Positions 1 through 8,451 of a DNA stretch of 64,000 bases are shown in pieces. Both the position numbers and the translations under genes were made by a program. The stretch covers positions 1 through 64,000 of the forward strand of contig NZ_KK088559.1 of assembly GCF_000600335.2 (NCBI RefSeq), written 5' to 3'. Origin of the DNA: Rubellimicrobium mesophilum DSM 19309 (lineage in GTDB: Bacteria > Pseudomonadota > Alphaproteobacteria > Rhodobacterales > Rhodobacteraceae). The notes beneath the pieces were generated by a model. It saw only the letters and a program-made list of their open reading frames with translations. It searched no databases and was not told the DNA's origin. Position 1 is the first letter of the stretch. Each line of letters begins with the position of its first letter.

Positions 1-34
1 CCCCCCCCCCGCCCCGCCGCGCTTCCCTCCCCCC

Positions 35-937
35 ATGCCCTTCACCCTCCGCCAGCTCCGAACCTTCGTCGCCACCGCCGAAGCCGGATCCGTCAGCCAC
101 GCCGCCCAGGCGCTGTCGATCTCGCAGTCGGCGGTGTCCGAGGCGGTCCGCGACCTGGAGGCCGACCTGGGGGTGCGGCTCTTCGACCGGCACGCGCGGG
201 GGCTGTCGGTGACGCAGCGGGGGCACCAGTTCCTGCGCCACGCGCGGGAGATCCTGGCGCAGGTGCAGGCCTCGCGGCGGGTGATCGCGGGGGAGGAGCG
301 GGAGGCGCTGACGGGGACGCTGCAGCTCGGCGTCACGTCGCTGATGGCGGGCTACGTGATGAGCGACCTCCTCGCGCGGTTCCGGCGGGCGAACCCGGAG
401 GTGGCGGTCTCGGCCATCGAGGATTCGGGGGACTACCTGGAGCACCTGCTGATCGGGGGCGAGCTCGACGCCGCCGTGATGGTGACGGGGACGCTCAAGA
501 ACCGCGCGGCGCTGATGGTGGAGATCATCGAGGTCTCGCCCTTCCGGCTCTGGCTGCCGAGCGGGCACCGGCTCGCGGGCCAGGACGCCATCGCGCTGGG
601 GGACCTGGCGAGCGAGCCTCTCATCATGCTGATGGTGGACGAGATGGAGGAGGAGACGGGGAACCTGCTGTCGGCGCTGTCGCCCCGGCCCCGGGTGGCC
701 TTTCGGACGCGCAGCGTGGAGGCGGTGCGGAGCCTCGTCGCCACGGGCGCGGGCGTGGCGCTGCTGCCGGACCTCATCTATCGGCCCTGGTCGCTGGAAG
801 GCGACCGGATCGAGAGCCGGGACGTCTCGGGCGCGCTGCCGGTGGTGCAGGTGGGGATCGTCTGGCGGCGCGGCGCGCCGCTGAGCGCGGCGGCGCGGGA
901 GTTCATCGCGCTGAGCCAGGCGCAGAGGGGGCGGTGA
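35..937 (+). CDS. LysR-family transcriptional regulator
   Basis: A 300-residue DNA-binding regulator of normal LysR length. Residues 1-62 carry the winged helix-turn-helix (QLRTFVATAEAGSVSHAAQA, then SISQSAVSEAVRDLE), and residues 90-295 look like the periplasmic-binding-type effector domain typical of the family. The ATG at 35 gives the canonical N terminus. Only 34 bases of upstream sequence are in the window, so promoter and divergent partner are not visible. The effector is unknown. The next gene on the same strand starts 44 bases downstream but is unrelated in function. The target could be the polyamine cluster 1.7 kb away, but nothing in the sequence shows this. Confidence 0.93.
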   Translation: MPFTLRQLRTFVATAEAGSVSHAAQALSISQSAVSEAVRDLEADLGVRLFDRHARGLSVTQRGHQFLRHAREILAQVQASRRVIAGEEREALTGTLQLGVTSLMAGYVMSDLLARFRRANPEVAVSAIEDSGDYLEHLLIGGELDAAVMVTGTLKNRAALMVEIIEVSPFRLWLPSGHRLAGQDAIALGDLASEPLIMLMVDEMEEETGNLLSALSPRPRVAFRTRSVEAVRSLVATGAGVALLPDLIYRPWSLEGDRIESRDVSGALPVVQVGIVWRRGAPLSAAAREFIALSQAQRGR

Positions 938-981
938 CGCGGGGGCGGGCCGGCGCTATCTCTGGGGACAGGAGGACCCCG

Positions 982-1551
982 ATGAACGCACCCCGTCCGG
1001 CTCCGACCCGGCCCGCCACCTATCGGGACGTGCTCGACGCGCCTCCGAACATGGTGGCGGAGATCGTCCATGGCGCGCTGCACCTGCATCCCCGGCCGGC
1101 CTCGCGCCATGCGCTCGCGGCCAGCGGCTTGGGCGTGGAGATCGGGGCGCCGTTCCATCGGGGCCGGGGCGGGCCCGGGGGGTGGTGGATCATCCTCGAG
1201 CCCGAACTCCATCTCGGCGGGGACGTCCTCGTCCCCGACCTCGCCGGCTGGCGGCGCGAGCGCATGCCGGAGTATCCCGACGCGCCTTGGTTCGACCTCG
1301 CGCCCGACTGGGTGAGCGAGGTGCTGAGCCCTTCGACCCGGAAGATCGACCTGACGGACAAGCGCGAGGTCTATTCGCGCGAGGAGGTGAGGCATCTGTG
1401 GTTCGTCGATCCGCTGGCGCGGACGCTGGAGGCCTTTGCGCTCCGGGACGGGAGCTGGAGCCTGCTCGGGGCGTTGAGGGACGACGATCCCGTGCGGCTG
1501 CCGCCCTTCGAGGCGGTCGAGTTCCCGCTCGGGGCGCTCTGGCCGGATTGA
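982..1551 (+). CDS. Uma2-family (DUF820) putative endonuclease
   Basis: A 189-residue protein of the Uma2 family, a PD-(D/E)XK-like fold common in cyanobacteria and some proteobacteria, with no firmly established cellular role. The family signature is readable in order: TYRDVLDAPPNMVAEIVHGA near the N terminus, the conserved LHPRPASRH, then VPDLAGWRRERMP, WVSEVLSPSTRKIDLTDK and HLWFVDP near residue 150. The ATG at 982 follows an aggaggac ribosome-binding site. The frame is open further upstream, but that extension has no RBS and no family match. It lies just after the LysR gene on the same strand. Stand-alone copies like this are often mobile or orphan genes. Confidence 0.85.
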   Translation: MNAPRPAPTRPATYRDVLDAPPNMVAEIVHGALHLHPRPASRHALAASGLGVEIGAPFHRGRGGPGGWWIILEPELHLGGDVLVPDLAGWRRERMPEYPDAPWFDLAPDWVSEVLSPSTRKIDLTDKREVYSREEVRHLWFVDPLARTLEAFALRDGSWSLLGALRDDDPVRLPPFEAVEFPLGALWPD

Positions 1552-1586
1552 GGGTGGAGGCCATCCTTCGATGAGGCGGGATCGGG

Positions 1587-1673
1587 GCTAGGGCAGGCTT
1601 CGGCCCGCCACCGATTCCGGCGCAGGTTGCGGGCACGCCGGTCTGAACCTGGCGGGCTGAAGCCAGCCCCACG
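1587..1673. repeat. Degenerate copy of the TAGGG...CCCTA palindromic intergenic repeat
   Basis: Between the Uma2 gene and the J-domain gene the arms CTAGGGCAGGCTTCGGCCCG (from 1588) and GGCGGGCTGAAGCC (from 1651) form an imperfect inverted repeat. It resembles the better copies at 5981-6067, 33158-33256 and 53889-53961. It looks like a decayed member of the same family and may still act as a terminator-like structure. Confidence 0.45.
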
Positions 1674-1723
1674 AGATGCCACCGGGGAGCAACGGGATCG
1701 CAGGCGTGCCGAAGGCAGCCGCC

Positions 1724-2338
1724 CTACAGCCCCCTTGCCTCCCTGATCGCCGCGAAGGCGCGCTCGGCGCTCTGGAAGCGTCGCGTGGCGGCGTCGCGGT
1801 CGCGGGCGGGGACCCGGTCGGGGTGGAGGTGCTTGCGGTAGGCGTTCTGGAGCGCGTCGAGGAGGTCGTCGGGGATGTCGGGGAGGAGGTGCAGCTCGGC
1901 GTAGGCGGCGACGGTCTGGGAGGCGCCGGGGGCGAGGGCCTCGACCTGCTGGCGCAGGCGGGCGGCCTCCTCGACGGCCTGGAGGCGGCGCCAGCGCTCG
2001 TCGTCGAGCTGGCGGGAGAGGCGCGCGACCTCGTCCTCGGAGGTCCGCCCGGCGCGGGCGGCGGCGAGGTCCTGGCGCAGGCGCGCGGCGTCGGATTCGG
2101 CGCGGCGGGCGCGGGCGCGGCTCTCCTCCAGCTCGCGGGCCAGGCGCTCGGTCGGGCCGTCGGCGGGCATCTCGCGCAGGCGGGCCTGGACGGAGCCGAG
2201 GAGGAGGGAGGCGGCGGTGCCGGGGCGGGTCGAGAGCTCGCGCGCGATGGCGTCGAGCTGGGCGCGGTCCTGCCACCGGGCCTGCGCGAGGGCGCGCAGG
2301 TCGGCCACGGAGACCAGTCGGTGGGGTCGGTCGAACAT
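1724..2338 (-). CDS. Coiled-coil protein with C-terminal J domain
   Basis: A 204-residue protein. Residues 40-130 are rich in Glu, Arg, Ala and Leu (RARRAESDAARLRQDL, QLDDERWRRLQAVEEAARL), predicting a long coiled coil. The last 60 residues read as a J domain with the diagnostic HPD loop (AYRKHLHPDRVPARDRDAAT, then FQSAERAFAAI). J domains stimulate Hsp70 ATPase activity, so this is probably a specialised DnaJ-like co-chaperone; client and Hsp70 partner are unknown. The ATG at 2338 gives a sensible start. The frame is open further upstream, but into the promoter region of the oppositely oriented transport genes. It has no operon partner. Confidence 0.75.
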   Translation of the reverse strand: MFDRPHRLVSVADLRALAQARWQDRAQLDAIARELSTRPGTAASLLLGSVQARLREMPADGPTERLARELEESRARARRAESDAARLRQDLAAARAGRTSEDEVARLSRQLDDERWRRLQAVEEAARLRQQVEALAPGASQTVAAYAELHLLPDIPDDLLDALQNAYRKHLHPDRVPARDRDAATRRFQSAERAFAAIREARGL

Positions 2339-2603
2339 GGCGCCTCGCTCCCTGCCACGGGGAGTGGAGGGCAGGTCCCGGCCCCGCGCAAGTCCGCGCG
2401 ATCCGAAGTCCGGGGACGTGGCACGGAGGCCATGGCGCGGGGCGCGGCGGAGGACGAGGGGTGGCGACGGGAGGGCCGGAGGTATCGGCAAAACCGATAG
2501 CTCCTTTCTTGCGATTGAAATTGCGAAACGTCGAAGCGAGGCGCAGTCTGTCGGGCAACCGGCCACGCGGGGGAACCGCGCGGCGCTTTGCAGGGAGACG
2601 GCC

Positions 2604-3764
2604 ATGACGATTCTCGCGCGGGGGGCCTCGGCCCTCGCCCTTCTGGCGATGCTGGGGGCCACGGCGGCCCAGGCGCAGATGACCGAGGTGGGCGACGGGG
2701 AGGGCGCCGTCTCGATCGTCGCCTGGCCCGGCTACATCGAGCGCGGCGAGACCGATCCGGCCTACGACTGGGTGACGGGGTTCGAGCAGGCGACCGGCTG
2801 CATGGTCGACGTCAAGACGGCCAACACCTCGGACGAGATGGTGGCGCTGATGAACGAGGGGGGCTTCGACCTCGTGACGGCCTCGGGGGACGCGAGCTTG
2901 CGGCTGGTGGCGGGGCAGCGGGTGCAGGCGATCGACACCGACCTGATCCCGTCCTGGTCCAAGGTGGACGACCGGCTGAAGGACGCGCCCTGGCACACGG
3001 TGGACGGGGTGCACTACGGGGTGCCCTACCAGTGGGGGCCGAACGTGCTGATGTACCGGACGGACGTGTTCCCGGAGGCGCCGACCTCGTGGAACGTGGT
3101 CTTCGAGGAGCAGACGCTGTCCGACGGGCAGTCGAACAAGGGCCGCGTCCAGGCCTATGACGGGCCGATCTACATCGCGGACGCGGCGCAGTACCTGATG
3201 GCGCACAAGCCGGAGCTGGGGATCACCTCTCCGTACGAGCTGAACGAGGACCAGTACAAGGCGGCGCTGGACCTGCTGCGCGCGCAGCGGGAGCTGGTGG
3301 GCCGCTACTGGCACGACGCGATGATCCAGGTGGACGACGTGCAGAACGAGGGCGTGGTGGCGTCGTCGTCGTGGCCGTTCCAGGTGAACCTGCTCAAGGC
3401 GGACGGGGCGCCGGTGGCGAGCACGATCCCCGAGGAGGGGGCGACGGGCTGGGCCGACACGCTGATGATGGCGGCGGACGCGGAGCATCCGAACTGCGCC
3501 TACAGGTTCATGGAGCATTCGCTGAGCTCCAACCTGCAGAGCGACCTGTCGGTCTGGTTCGGCTCGGTGCCGGCGGTGCCGGCGGCGTGCTCGGACGGGT
3601 CGGGGCAGCAGACGCAGGAGGGCTGCGACGCGAACGGGTTCCAGGACTTCGACCGCATCCGGTTCTGGACGACGCCGACGGCGGACTGCTCGCAGGGCGA
3701 GGGCGCTTGCGTGCCGTATTACCGGTGGGTGTCGGATTACATCGGGGTGATCGGCGGGAGGTAG
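2604..3764 (+). CDS. Polyamine ABC transporter, periplasmic substrate-binding protein
   Basis: A 386-residue PotD/PotF-like binding protein that would capture putrescine or spermidine in the periplasm. It has a clear Sec signal peptide (ILARGASALALLAMLGATAA, cleavage after AQA near residue 24). The mature part begins with the family pattern VSIVAWPGYIERGETDPAYD and includes FEQATGCMV, GFDLVTASGDAS and GVPYQWGPNVLMYRTDVF. The ATG at 2604 follows a caggGAGac RBS. It is the first gene of the transporter operon; the ATPase follows after 139 bases containing a stable hairpin. Ligand is inferred from family and from the downstream polyamine catabolic genes. Confidence 0.92.
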   Translation: MTILARGASALALLAMLGATAAQAQMTEVGDGEGAVSIVAWPGYIERGETDPAYDWVTGFEQATGCMVDVKTANTSDEMVALMNEGGFDLVTASGDASLRLVAGQRVQAIDTDLIPSWSKVDDRLKDAPWHTVDGVHYGVPYQWGPNVLMYRTDVFPEAPTSWNVVFEEQTLSDGQSNKGRVQAYDGPIYIADAAQYLMAHKPELGITSPYELNEDQYKAALDLLRAQRELVGRYWHDAMIQVDDVQNEGVVASSSWPFQVNLLKADGAPVASTIPEEGATGWADTLMMAADAEHPNCAYRFMEHSLSSNLQSDLSVWFGSVPAVPAACSDGSGQQTQEGCDANGFQDFDRIRFWTTPTADCSQGEGACVPYYRWVSDYIGVIGGR

Positions 3765-3775
3765 GGGGAAACGTC

Positions 3776-3795
3776 GGGAGCCCTCGCGGGCTCCC
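3776..3795 (+). promoter_or_regulatory. Stem-loop between binding-protein and ATPase genes
   Basis: A perfect 8-bp stem (GGGAGCCC / GGGCTCCC) with a TCGC tetraloop lies 11 bases after the binding-protein stop. There is no following T run, so it is more likely an mRNA-stabilising or attenuating structure than a full terminator. Such hairpins commonly let the binding protein be made in excess over the membrane components. Confidence 0.55.
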
Positions 3796-3903
3796 GGAAC
3801 CGCTCAACCCGACGCGGGCCGTCTAGCGGGTCCATGTGACGCCGGGATGACACGCCGGGGAACAGGTGAGGACGGGCCGCGGGGCCCGCGCCGAGGGGAT
3901 CGG

Positions 3904-4917
3904 ATGACGGCTGCGGTCAGCTTCAGGGGCGTGTCGCGCCATTTCGGCACCGTGAAGGCGGTGGACGGGGTGGACCTCGACATCGCGGAGGGGGAGTTCT
4001 TCGCCATGCTGGGCCCCTCGGGGTCCGGCAAGACGACCTGCCTGCGGCTGATCGCGGGGTTCGAGACGCCGACGGCGGGCCGGATCGAGCTCTTCGGGGA
4101 GGACGTGTCGGGGCGGCCGCCCTACCGGCGGGCGGTGAACACGGTGTTCCAGGACTACGCGCTGTTCCCGCACCTGAACGTGCTCGACAACGTGGCCTAT
4201 GGGCTGATGATCGCGGGGGTCCCGAAGGCCGAGCGGCGGCGGCGGGCCGAGGAGGCGCTGTCGATGATGGCGCTGCCGGGATATGGGGGGCGCAAGCCCT
4301 CGGAGCTGTCGGGTGGGCAGCGGCAGCGGGTGGCGCTGGCGCGGGCGCTGGTGAACCGGCCCCGGGTCCTGCTGCTGGACGAGCCGCTGGGGGCGCTGGA
4401 CCTCAAGCTGCGGGAGCAGATGCAGGACGAGCTGAAGACCCTGCAACGGAAGGTCGGGATCACCTTCGTCTTCGTCACGCACGACCAGGGGGAGGCGCTG
4501 AGCATGGCCGACCGCGTGGCCGTGTTCAACGAGGGGCGCATCCAGCAGGTCGGCTCGCCGGAGGAGGTCTATGCCCGGCCCCGGACGCGCTTCGTCGCGG
4601 ACTTCGTGGGCGGGTCGAACGTGCTGCACCCGGGGGTGGCGGCGCTGTTCGGGGGCCGGCCGGCCTGGGCCTCGCTGAGGCCCGAGGCGCTGCGGCTCGG
4701 GCCGCCGGAGGGCGCGCGGATCACCGGGGTGGTGACGGCGGCGCGCTACCTGGGCGCGGCGACGCGGCTTGTCGTGGACCTGGGGGCCGGGGCCCCGCCG
4801 GACGGGCGGAGCGACGTCGCCGTGCTGGTGCCCGGCGGGCATCCGGTGCCGGCGCCGGGGACTCGGGTCGGGTTGGCCTGGGATGCGGAGGCCCTGCATC
4901 CGATGGCGACGGAATGA
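3904..4917 (+). CDS. Polyamine ABC transporter ATP-binding protein (PotA-like)
   Basis: A 337-residue ATPase powering the importer from the cytoplasmic side. All motifs are present: Walker A GPSGSGKT (about residues 39-46), Q-loop NTVFQDYALFPHLN, signature LSGGQRQRVALARAL, Walker B VLLLDEPLGALD and switch histidine VTHDQ. The C-terminal part (LRPEALRLG and beyond) is a TOBE-like regulatory domain. ATG 3904 gives MTAAVSFRGVSRHFG, the standard PotA beginning; an upstream in-frame ATG at 3847 would add 19 residues with no family match. It is followed 52 bases later by the first permease gene. Confidence 0.92.
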   Translation: MTAAVSFRGVSRHFGTVKAVDGVDLDIAEGEFFAMLGPSGSGKTTCLRLIAGFETPTAGRIELFGEDVSGRPPYRRAVNTVFQDYALFPHLNVLDNVAYGLMIAGVPKAERRRRAEEALSMMALPGYGGRKPSELSGGQRQRVALARALVNRPRVLLLDEPLGALDLKLREQMQDELKTLQRKVGITFVFVTHDQGEALSMADRVAVFNEGRIQQVGSPEEVYARPRTRFVADFVGGSNVLHPGVAALFGGRPAWASLRPEALRLGPPEGARITGVVTAARYLGAATRLVVDLGAGAPPDGRSDVAVLVPGGHPVPAPGTRVGLAWDAEALHPMATE

Positions 4918-4969
4918 CACCGGCGGATGCGCAGGGGGGCGGCCCGATCCCGTCCCCACGGAGGGGCGC

Positions 4970-5920
4970 ATGAGCGTCCTGGCGGACAGCGGCCCGCGCC
5001 CGGCGCGGGAGGGGGTCGGAGGGCGGCTCTCGGACCTCCTGTGGCGCAGGCCGGGGGTGCTGCTGGCGCTGCTGCTGGTGCCGCCGCTCCTGTGGCTCGG
5101 GGTCGTCTACCTGGGGTCGCTCTTCGCGCTGCTGCTGCAGTCGTTCTTCTCCATCGACGAGTTCTCGGGGGTGATCGACCGGACGCCGACGCTCAAGACC
5201 TATGGGGAGCTCCTGAGGCCCGCGAACCTCGACATCATCTGGCGGACGGTGCTGATGGCGGCGGCGGTGACGGTGGCCTCGGTCGCCGTGGCCTTTCCCA
5301 TCGCCTATTACGCGGCGCGGCACGCGCGGGGGCGGTGGAAGGCGCTGTTCTACCTGGGCGTCATGCTGCCGCTGTGGTCGAGCTACCTCGTCAAGGTCTA
5401 TGCCTGGAAGCTGATCCTCGCCAAGGAGGGGATCGTGGGATGGGGGTTCGACTCGCTGGGCCTCGGGCGGGTGCTGGAGGCGTTCCTGGCGGTGCCGGGG
5501 ATCGGGGGGAACTCGCTGTCGGTCTCGCCCACCGGGACGTTCATCGTCTTCGTCTACGTCTGGCTGCCCTTCATGATCCTGCCGATCCAGGCGGCGCTGG
5601 AGCGGGTGCCGGACTCGCTGGTCGAGGCCTCGGGGGACCTCGGCGCGACGCCGGGGCAGACGTTCCGGCACGTCATCTGGCCGCTGGCGCTGCCGGGGGT
5701 CGTGGCGGGGTCGATCTTCACGTTCTCGCTGACGCTGGGCGACTACATCATCCCGCAGATCATCGGGACCTCGGCGCGGTTCATCGGGCTCGCGGTGTAT
5801 CAATACCAGGGGACGGCGGGGAACGTGCCGCTGGCGGCGGCCTTCGCGGTGGTGCCCATCGTCATCATGGGGTCGTACCTGGCGGTGGCCAAGCGGCTGG
5901 GGGCGTTCGATGCGCTGTGA
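4970..5920 (+). CDS. Polyamine ABC transporter permease 1 (PotB-like)
   Basis: A 316-residue inner-membrane permease with about six hydrophobic helices (for example VLLALLLVPPLLWLGVVYLG near residue 26). The EAA loop that contacts the ATPase is clear: LVEASGDLGATPGQTFRHVI around residues 221-240. ATG 4970 follows cggaGGGGcgc and gives the usual short cytoplasmic N terminus. It pairs with the PotC-like permease at 6094; the two are separated by 173 bases holding palindromic repeats, which is unusual inside a transporter operon. Confidence 0.92.
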   Translation: MSVLADSGPRPAREGVGGRLSDLLWRRPGVLLALLLVPPLLWLGVVYLGSLFALLLQSFFSIDEFSGVIDRTPTLKTYGELLRPANLDIIWRTVLMAAAVTVASVAVAFPIAYYAARHARGRWKALFYLGVMLPLWSSYLVKVYAWKLILAKEGIVGWGFDSLGLGRVLEAFLAVPGIGGNSLSVSPTGTFIVFVYVWLPFMILPIQAALERVPDSLVEASGDLGATPGQTFRHVIWPLALPGVVAGSIFTFSLTLGDYIIPQIIGTSARFIGLAVYQYQGTAGNVPLAAAFAVVPIVIMGSYLAVAKRLGAFDAL

Positions 5921-5980
5921 GGCGGGCGGCGCGGTGGGGTGGAACCCCACCCTGCGGGGGGGTGGACGGAGCGGGTCGGC

Positions 5981-6067
5981 CGTAGGGCGGGGTTCAGCCC
6001 GCCACTCGACCACGGCGACCGGCGGAGTCGTGTCCGGCGGAGAATGGCGGGGTGAGCCCCACCCTAC
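5981..6067. repeat. Palindromic intergenic repeat inside the polyamine transporter operon
   Basis: The space between the two permease genes (5921-6093) is occupied by inverted repeats. The main pair is CGTAGGGCGGGGTTCAGCCC (from 5981) and its near complement ending CCCCACCCTACG at 6067, with three mismatches over 24 bases. A smaller hairpin GTGGGGT/ACCCCAC lies just upstream, around 5934-5953. It belongs to the same family as 33158-33256 and 53889-53961, and would form a strong structure in the polycistronic mRNA. Confidence 0.75.
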
Positions 6068-6093
6068 GGGCACCACGGCAAGGGAGGCCCGTC

Positions 6094-6900
6094 ATGCGCC
6101 CTGACCGCGCCCCGTGGTGGCTCAAGGCGATGGCGGGCGGGGGGCTGCTTTTCCTGCACCTGCCGATCCTGCTGATCTTCGTCTATGCGTTCAGCTCCGA
6201 GGCCAAGACCTTCGTCTGGCCGCCGCCGGGGTTCACGCTCCAGTGGTTCGGGCGGGCCTGGGCGAGGCCGGACATCTGGGAGGCGCTGTCGCTGTCCCTG
6301 CGGGTGGCGCTGATCGCGACGCTGGTGGCGCTGGTGCTGGGGACGCTCTGCGCCGCCGCCGTGGCACGGACGCGGTTCTTCGGGCGGGAGGCGGTGTCGC
6401 TGCTCGTCGTGCTGCCCATCGCGCTGCCGGGGATCATCACGGGCATCTCGCTCAGGAGCGCATTCAGCCTCGCGGACATCCCGTTCAGCTTCTGGACCAT
6501 CGTGCTGGGGCACGCGACCTTCTGCATCGTGGTCGTCTACAACAACGCGGTGGCGCGGTTCCGGCGGGTCTCGGGCAACCTGATCGAGGCCTCGATGGAC
6601 CTGGGCGCCACCTACGGCCAGACGCTGCGGCACGTCATCCTGCCGAACATCGCGACGGCGCTGCTGGCGGGCGGGATGCTGGCCTTCGCGCTGTCCTTCG
6701 ACGAGGTGATCGTGACCACCTTCACGGCGGGGCAGCAGGCGACCCTGCCGATCTGGATGCTGGAGGAGCTCGTGCGGCCGCGCGAGAGGCCGGTGACCAA
6801 CGTGGTCGCGATGGTCGTGGTCCTCGTGACGCTGCTGCCGATCCTCGGCGCCTATTACCTGACCCGCGGGACCGAGACGGTCGCGGGCAGCGGGAAATAA
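6094..6900 (+). CDS. Polyamine ABC transporter permease 2 (PotC-like)
   Basis: A 268-residue inner-membrane permease, the second half of the transport channel. The first helix [20 protein letters not shown] is followed by the family pattern [17 protein letters not shown]. The EAA loop is [20 protein letters not shown] near residues 163-182, and [12 protein letters not shown] near residue 200 is typical of PotC. ATG 6094 follows an aGGGAGG RBS. The aldehyde dehydrogenase gene starts 14 bases after its stop, so transport and catabolism are probably co-transcribed. Confidence 0.92.
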   Translation: MRPDRAPWWLKAMAGGGLLFLHLPILLIFVYAFSSEAKTFVWPPPGFTLQWFGRAWARPDIWEALSLSLRVALIATLVALVLGTLCAAAVARTRFFGREAVSLLVVLPIALPGIITGISLRSAFSLADIPFSFWTIVLGHATFCIVVVYNNAVARFRRVSGNLIEASMDLGATYGQTLRHVILPNIATALLAGGMLAFALSFDEVIVTTFTAGQQATLPIWMLEELVRPRERPVTNVVAMVVVLVTLLPILGAYYLTRGTETVAGSGK

Positions 6901-6914
6901 GGGAGGTTCCCCAG

Positions 6915-8351
6915 ATGACCGTGCAGTTCGATACCCGGATGCTGATCGGCAGCGCCTTCGAGGCGGGGACGGAGGGCGAGGAGAACATCCTCAACCCCCG
7001 CACCGGCGAGACGATCCTGAAGCTGCCCGAGGCCTCGCCTCCGCAGATCGACCGGGCCGTGGCGGCGGCGAGGAAGGCCTTCGAGTCGTGGAGCCGGACC
7101 ACGCCGGGGCAGCGGTCGAACCTGCTGCTGAAGATCGCCGACAGGATCGAGGCGGAGGGGGAGGAGTTCGCGCGGATCGAGGCGCTGAACACCGGCAAGC
7201 CCATCAACTCGATGCTGAACGACGAGATCCCGGCCATCGTGGACTGCTACCGCTTCTTCGCGGGGGCGGCGCGGAACATGCATGGGGCGGTGGCGGGGGA
7301 ATACCTCGCGGGGCACACGAGCATGATCCGGCGCGATCCGATCGGGGTCGTGGCCTCCATCGCGCCCTGGAACTATCCGCTGATGGTGATGGCCTGGAAG
7401 CTCGCGCCCGCGCTGGCCGGGGGGAACTGCGTGGTGATGAAGCCCTCGGAGCAGACGCCGCTGACGGCGCTGAAGATGGCGCGCATCCTCGCGGAGGTGC
7501 TGCCCGAGGGGGTCGTGAACATCGTCGTGGGGCAGGGAGGGAGCGTGGGGAACGCGCTCATCAACCATCCGGGCGTGGACATGGTCAGCATCACCGGGGA
7601 CGTGGCGACCGGGAAGAAGGTGCTTCAGGCGGCGTCGAAGACGGTGAAACGACGCATCTGGAGCTCGGGGGGCAAGGCGCCGGTCGTTGTGTTCGACGAC
7701 GCGGACCTGGAGCGGGTGGTCTCGGGCCTCCGGGCGTTCTCCTTCTACAACGCGGGGCAGGACTGCACGGCGGCCTGCCGGGTCTACGCGCAGGCGGGCA
7801 TCCATGACCGGCTCGTGGCGGAGCTGTCCTCGGCGGCGTCGTCGATCACCTTCGCGGATCAGGACGATTCCGTGAACGAGATGCCGCCGCTGATCTCCTT
7901 GCGGCAGCGGGACCGGGTGGCGAGCTTCGTCTCCCGCGCGGCGGAGCAGAAGCATATCGAGGTGGTGACGGGCGGCGAGATGCCGGAGGGGCCGGGGTTC
8001 TACTACAAGCCCACGGTGATCGCGGGCGCGAGGCAGGAGGACGAGATCGTCCAGCGGGAGGTGTTCGGGCCGGTGGTTTCGGTCACGCGGTTCGACGAGG
8101 CGGACCAGGCGGTGAGCTGGGCCAACGACACGGTCTATGGGCTGGCCTCATCCGTGTGGACGCGGGATGTCGGCCGCGCCATGGAGGTCTCGTCGCGGCT
8201 GCAATACGGCTGCACCTGGGTGAACACGCACTTCATGCTCGTGAACGAGATGCCGCATGGGGGGCTGAAGCAGTCGGGCTACGGCAAGGACCTGAGCGCC
8301 TACGCGCTGGAGGACTACACGGCGGTGCGGCACGTCATGGTCGCGCACTGA
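6915..8351 (+). CDS. patD: Gamma-aminobutyraldehyde dehydrogenase (PatD-like), catalytic Glu region altered
   Basis: A 478-residue NAD-dependent aldehyde dehydrogenase, expected to oxidise 4-aminobutyraldehyde to GABA in putrescine breakdown. Family motifs are strong: [34 protein letters not shown], and catalytic Cys284 in [15 protein letters not shown]. The region that should read KRTHLELGGKAP instead reads [12 protein letters not shown] at codons 246-254. The expected THLEL coding is present in the DNA one frame over (7653-7667). A missing base near 7652 and an extra G in the run 7667-7672 therefore cancel and erase the general-base Glu (codon 250). Probably a sequence error; if real, the enzyme should be impaired. 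RBS ggaGGttcc precedes ATG 6915. Confidence 0.88.
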   Translation: MTVQFDTRMLIGSAFEAGTEGEENILNPRTGETILKLPEASPPQIDRAVAAARKAFESWSRTTPGQRSNLLLKIADRIEAEGEEFARIEALNTGKPINSMLNDEIPAIVDCYRFFAGAARNMHGAVAGEYLAGHTSMIRRDPIGVVASIAPWNYPLMVMAWKLAPALAGGNCVVMKPSEQTPLTALKMARILAEVLPEGVVNIVVGQGGSVGNALINHPGVDMVSITGDVATGKKVLQAASKTVKRRIWSSGGKAPVVVFDDADLERVVSGLRAFSFYNAGQDCTAACRVYAQAGIHDRLVAELSSAASSITFADQDDSVNEMPPLISLRQRDRVASFVSRAAEQKHIEVVTGGEMPEGPGFYYKPTVIAGARQEDEIVQREVFGPVVSVTRFDEADQAVSWANDTVYGLASSVWTRDVGRAMEVSSRLQYGCTWVNTHFMLVNEMPHGGLKQSGYGKDLSAYALEDYTAVRHVMVAH

Positions 8352-8451
8352 GATTGACGGCTCGCTTCGGCGGGTGAAGAGTAACCCACGCCACAGGCCC
8401 GGAAAATTCCCGTCGGGGGTTGCCGGGCCGCCCCCATCGAAGCCCGGACCC

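Noticed and set aside
1371-3518. 715-codon minus-strand frame across the Uma2 gene, J-domain gene and binding-protein gene
   Set aside because: Artefact of high G+C; it crosses two well-supported genes on the other strand and its translation is His/Arg/Pro-rich.
3847-3903. Upstream ATG 3847 as the start of the polyamine ATPase
   Set aside because: The 19 extra residues are Arg/Gly/Pro-rich and not in the family; ATG 3904 starts the conserved sequence.
7650-7672. Programmed ribosomal frameshifting in patD
   Set aside because: The zero frame is already open, and a slip would be needed twice within 20 bases. A pair of sequence indels is simpler.
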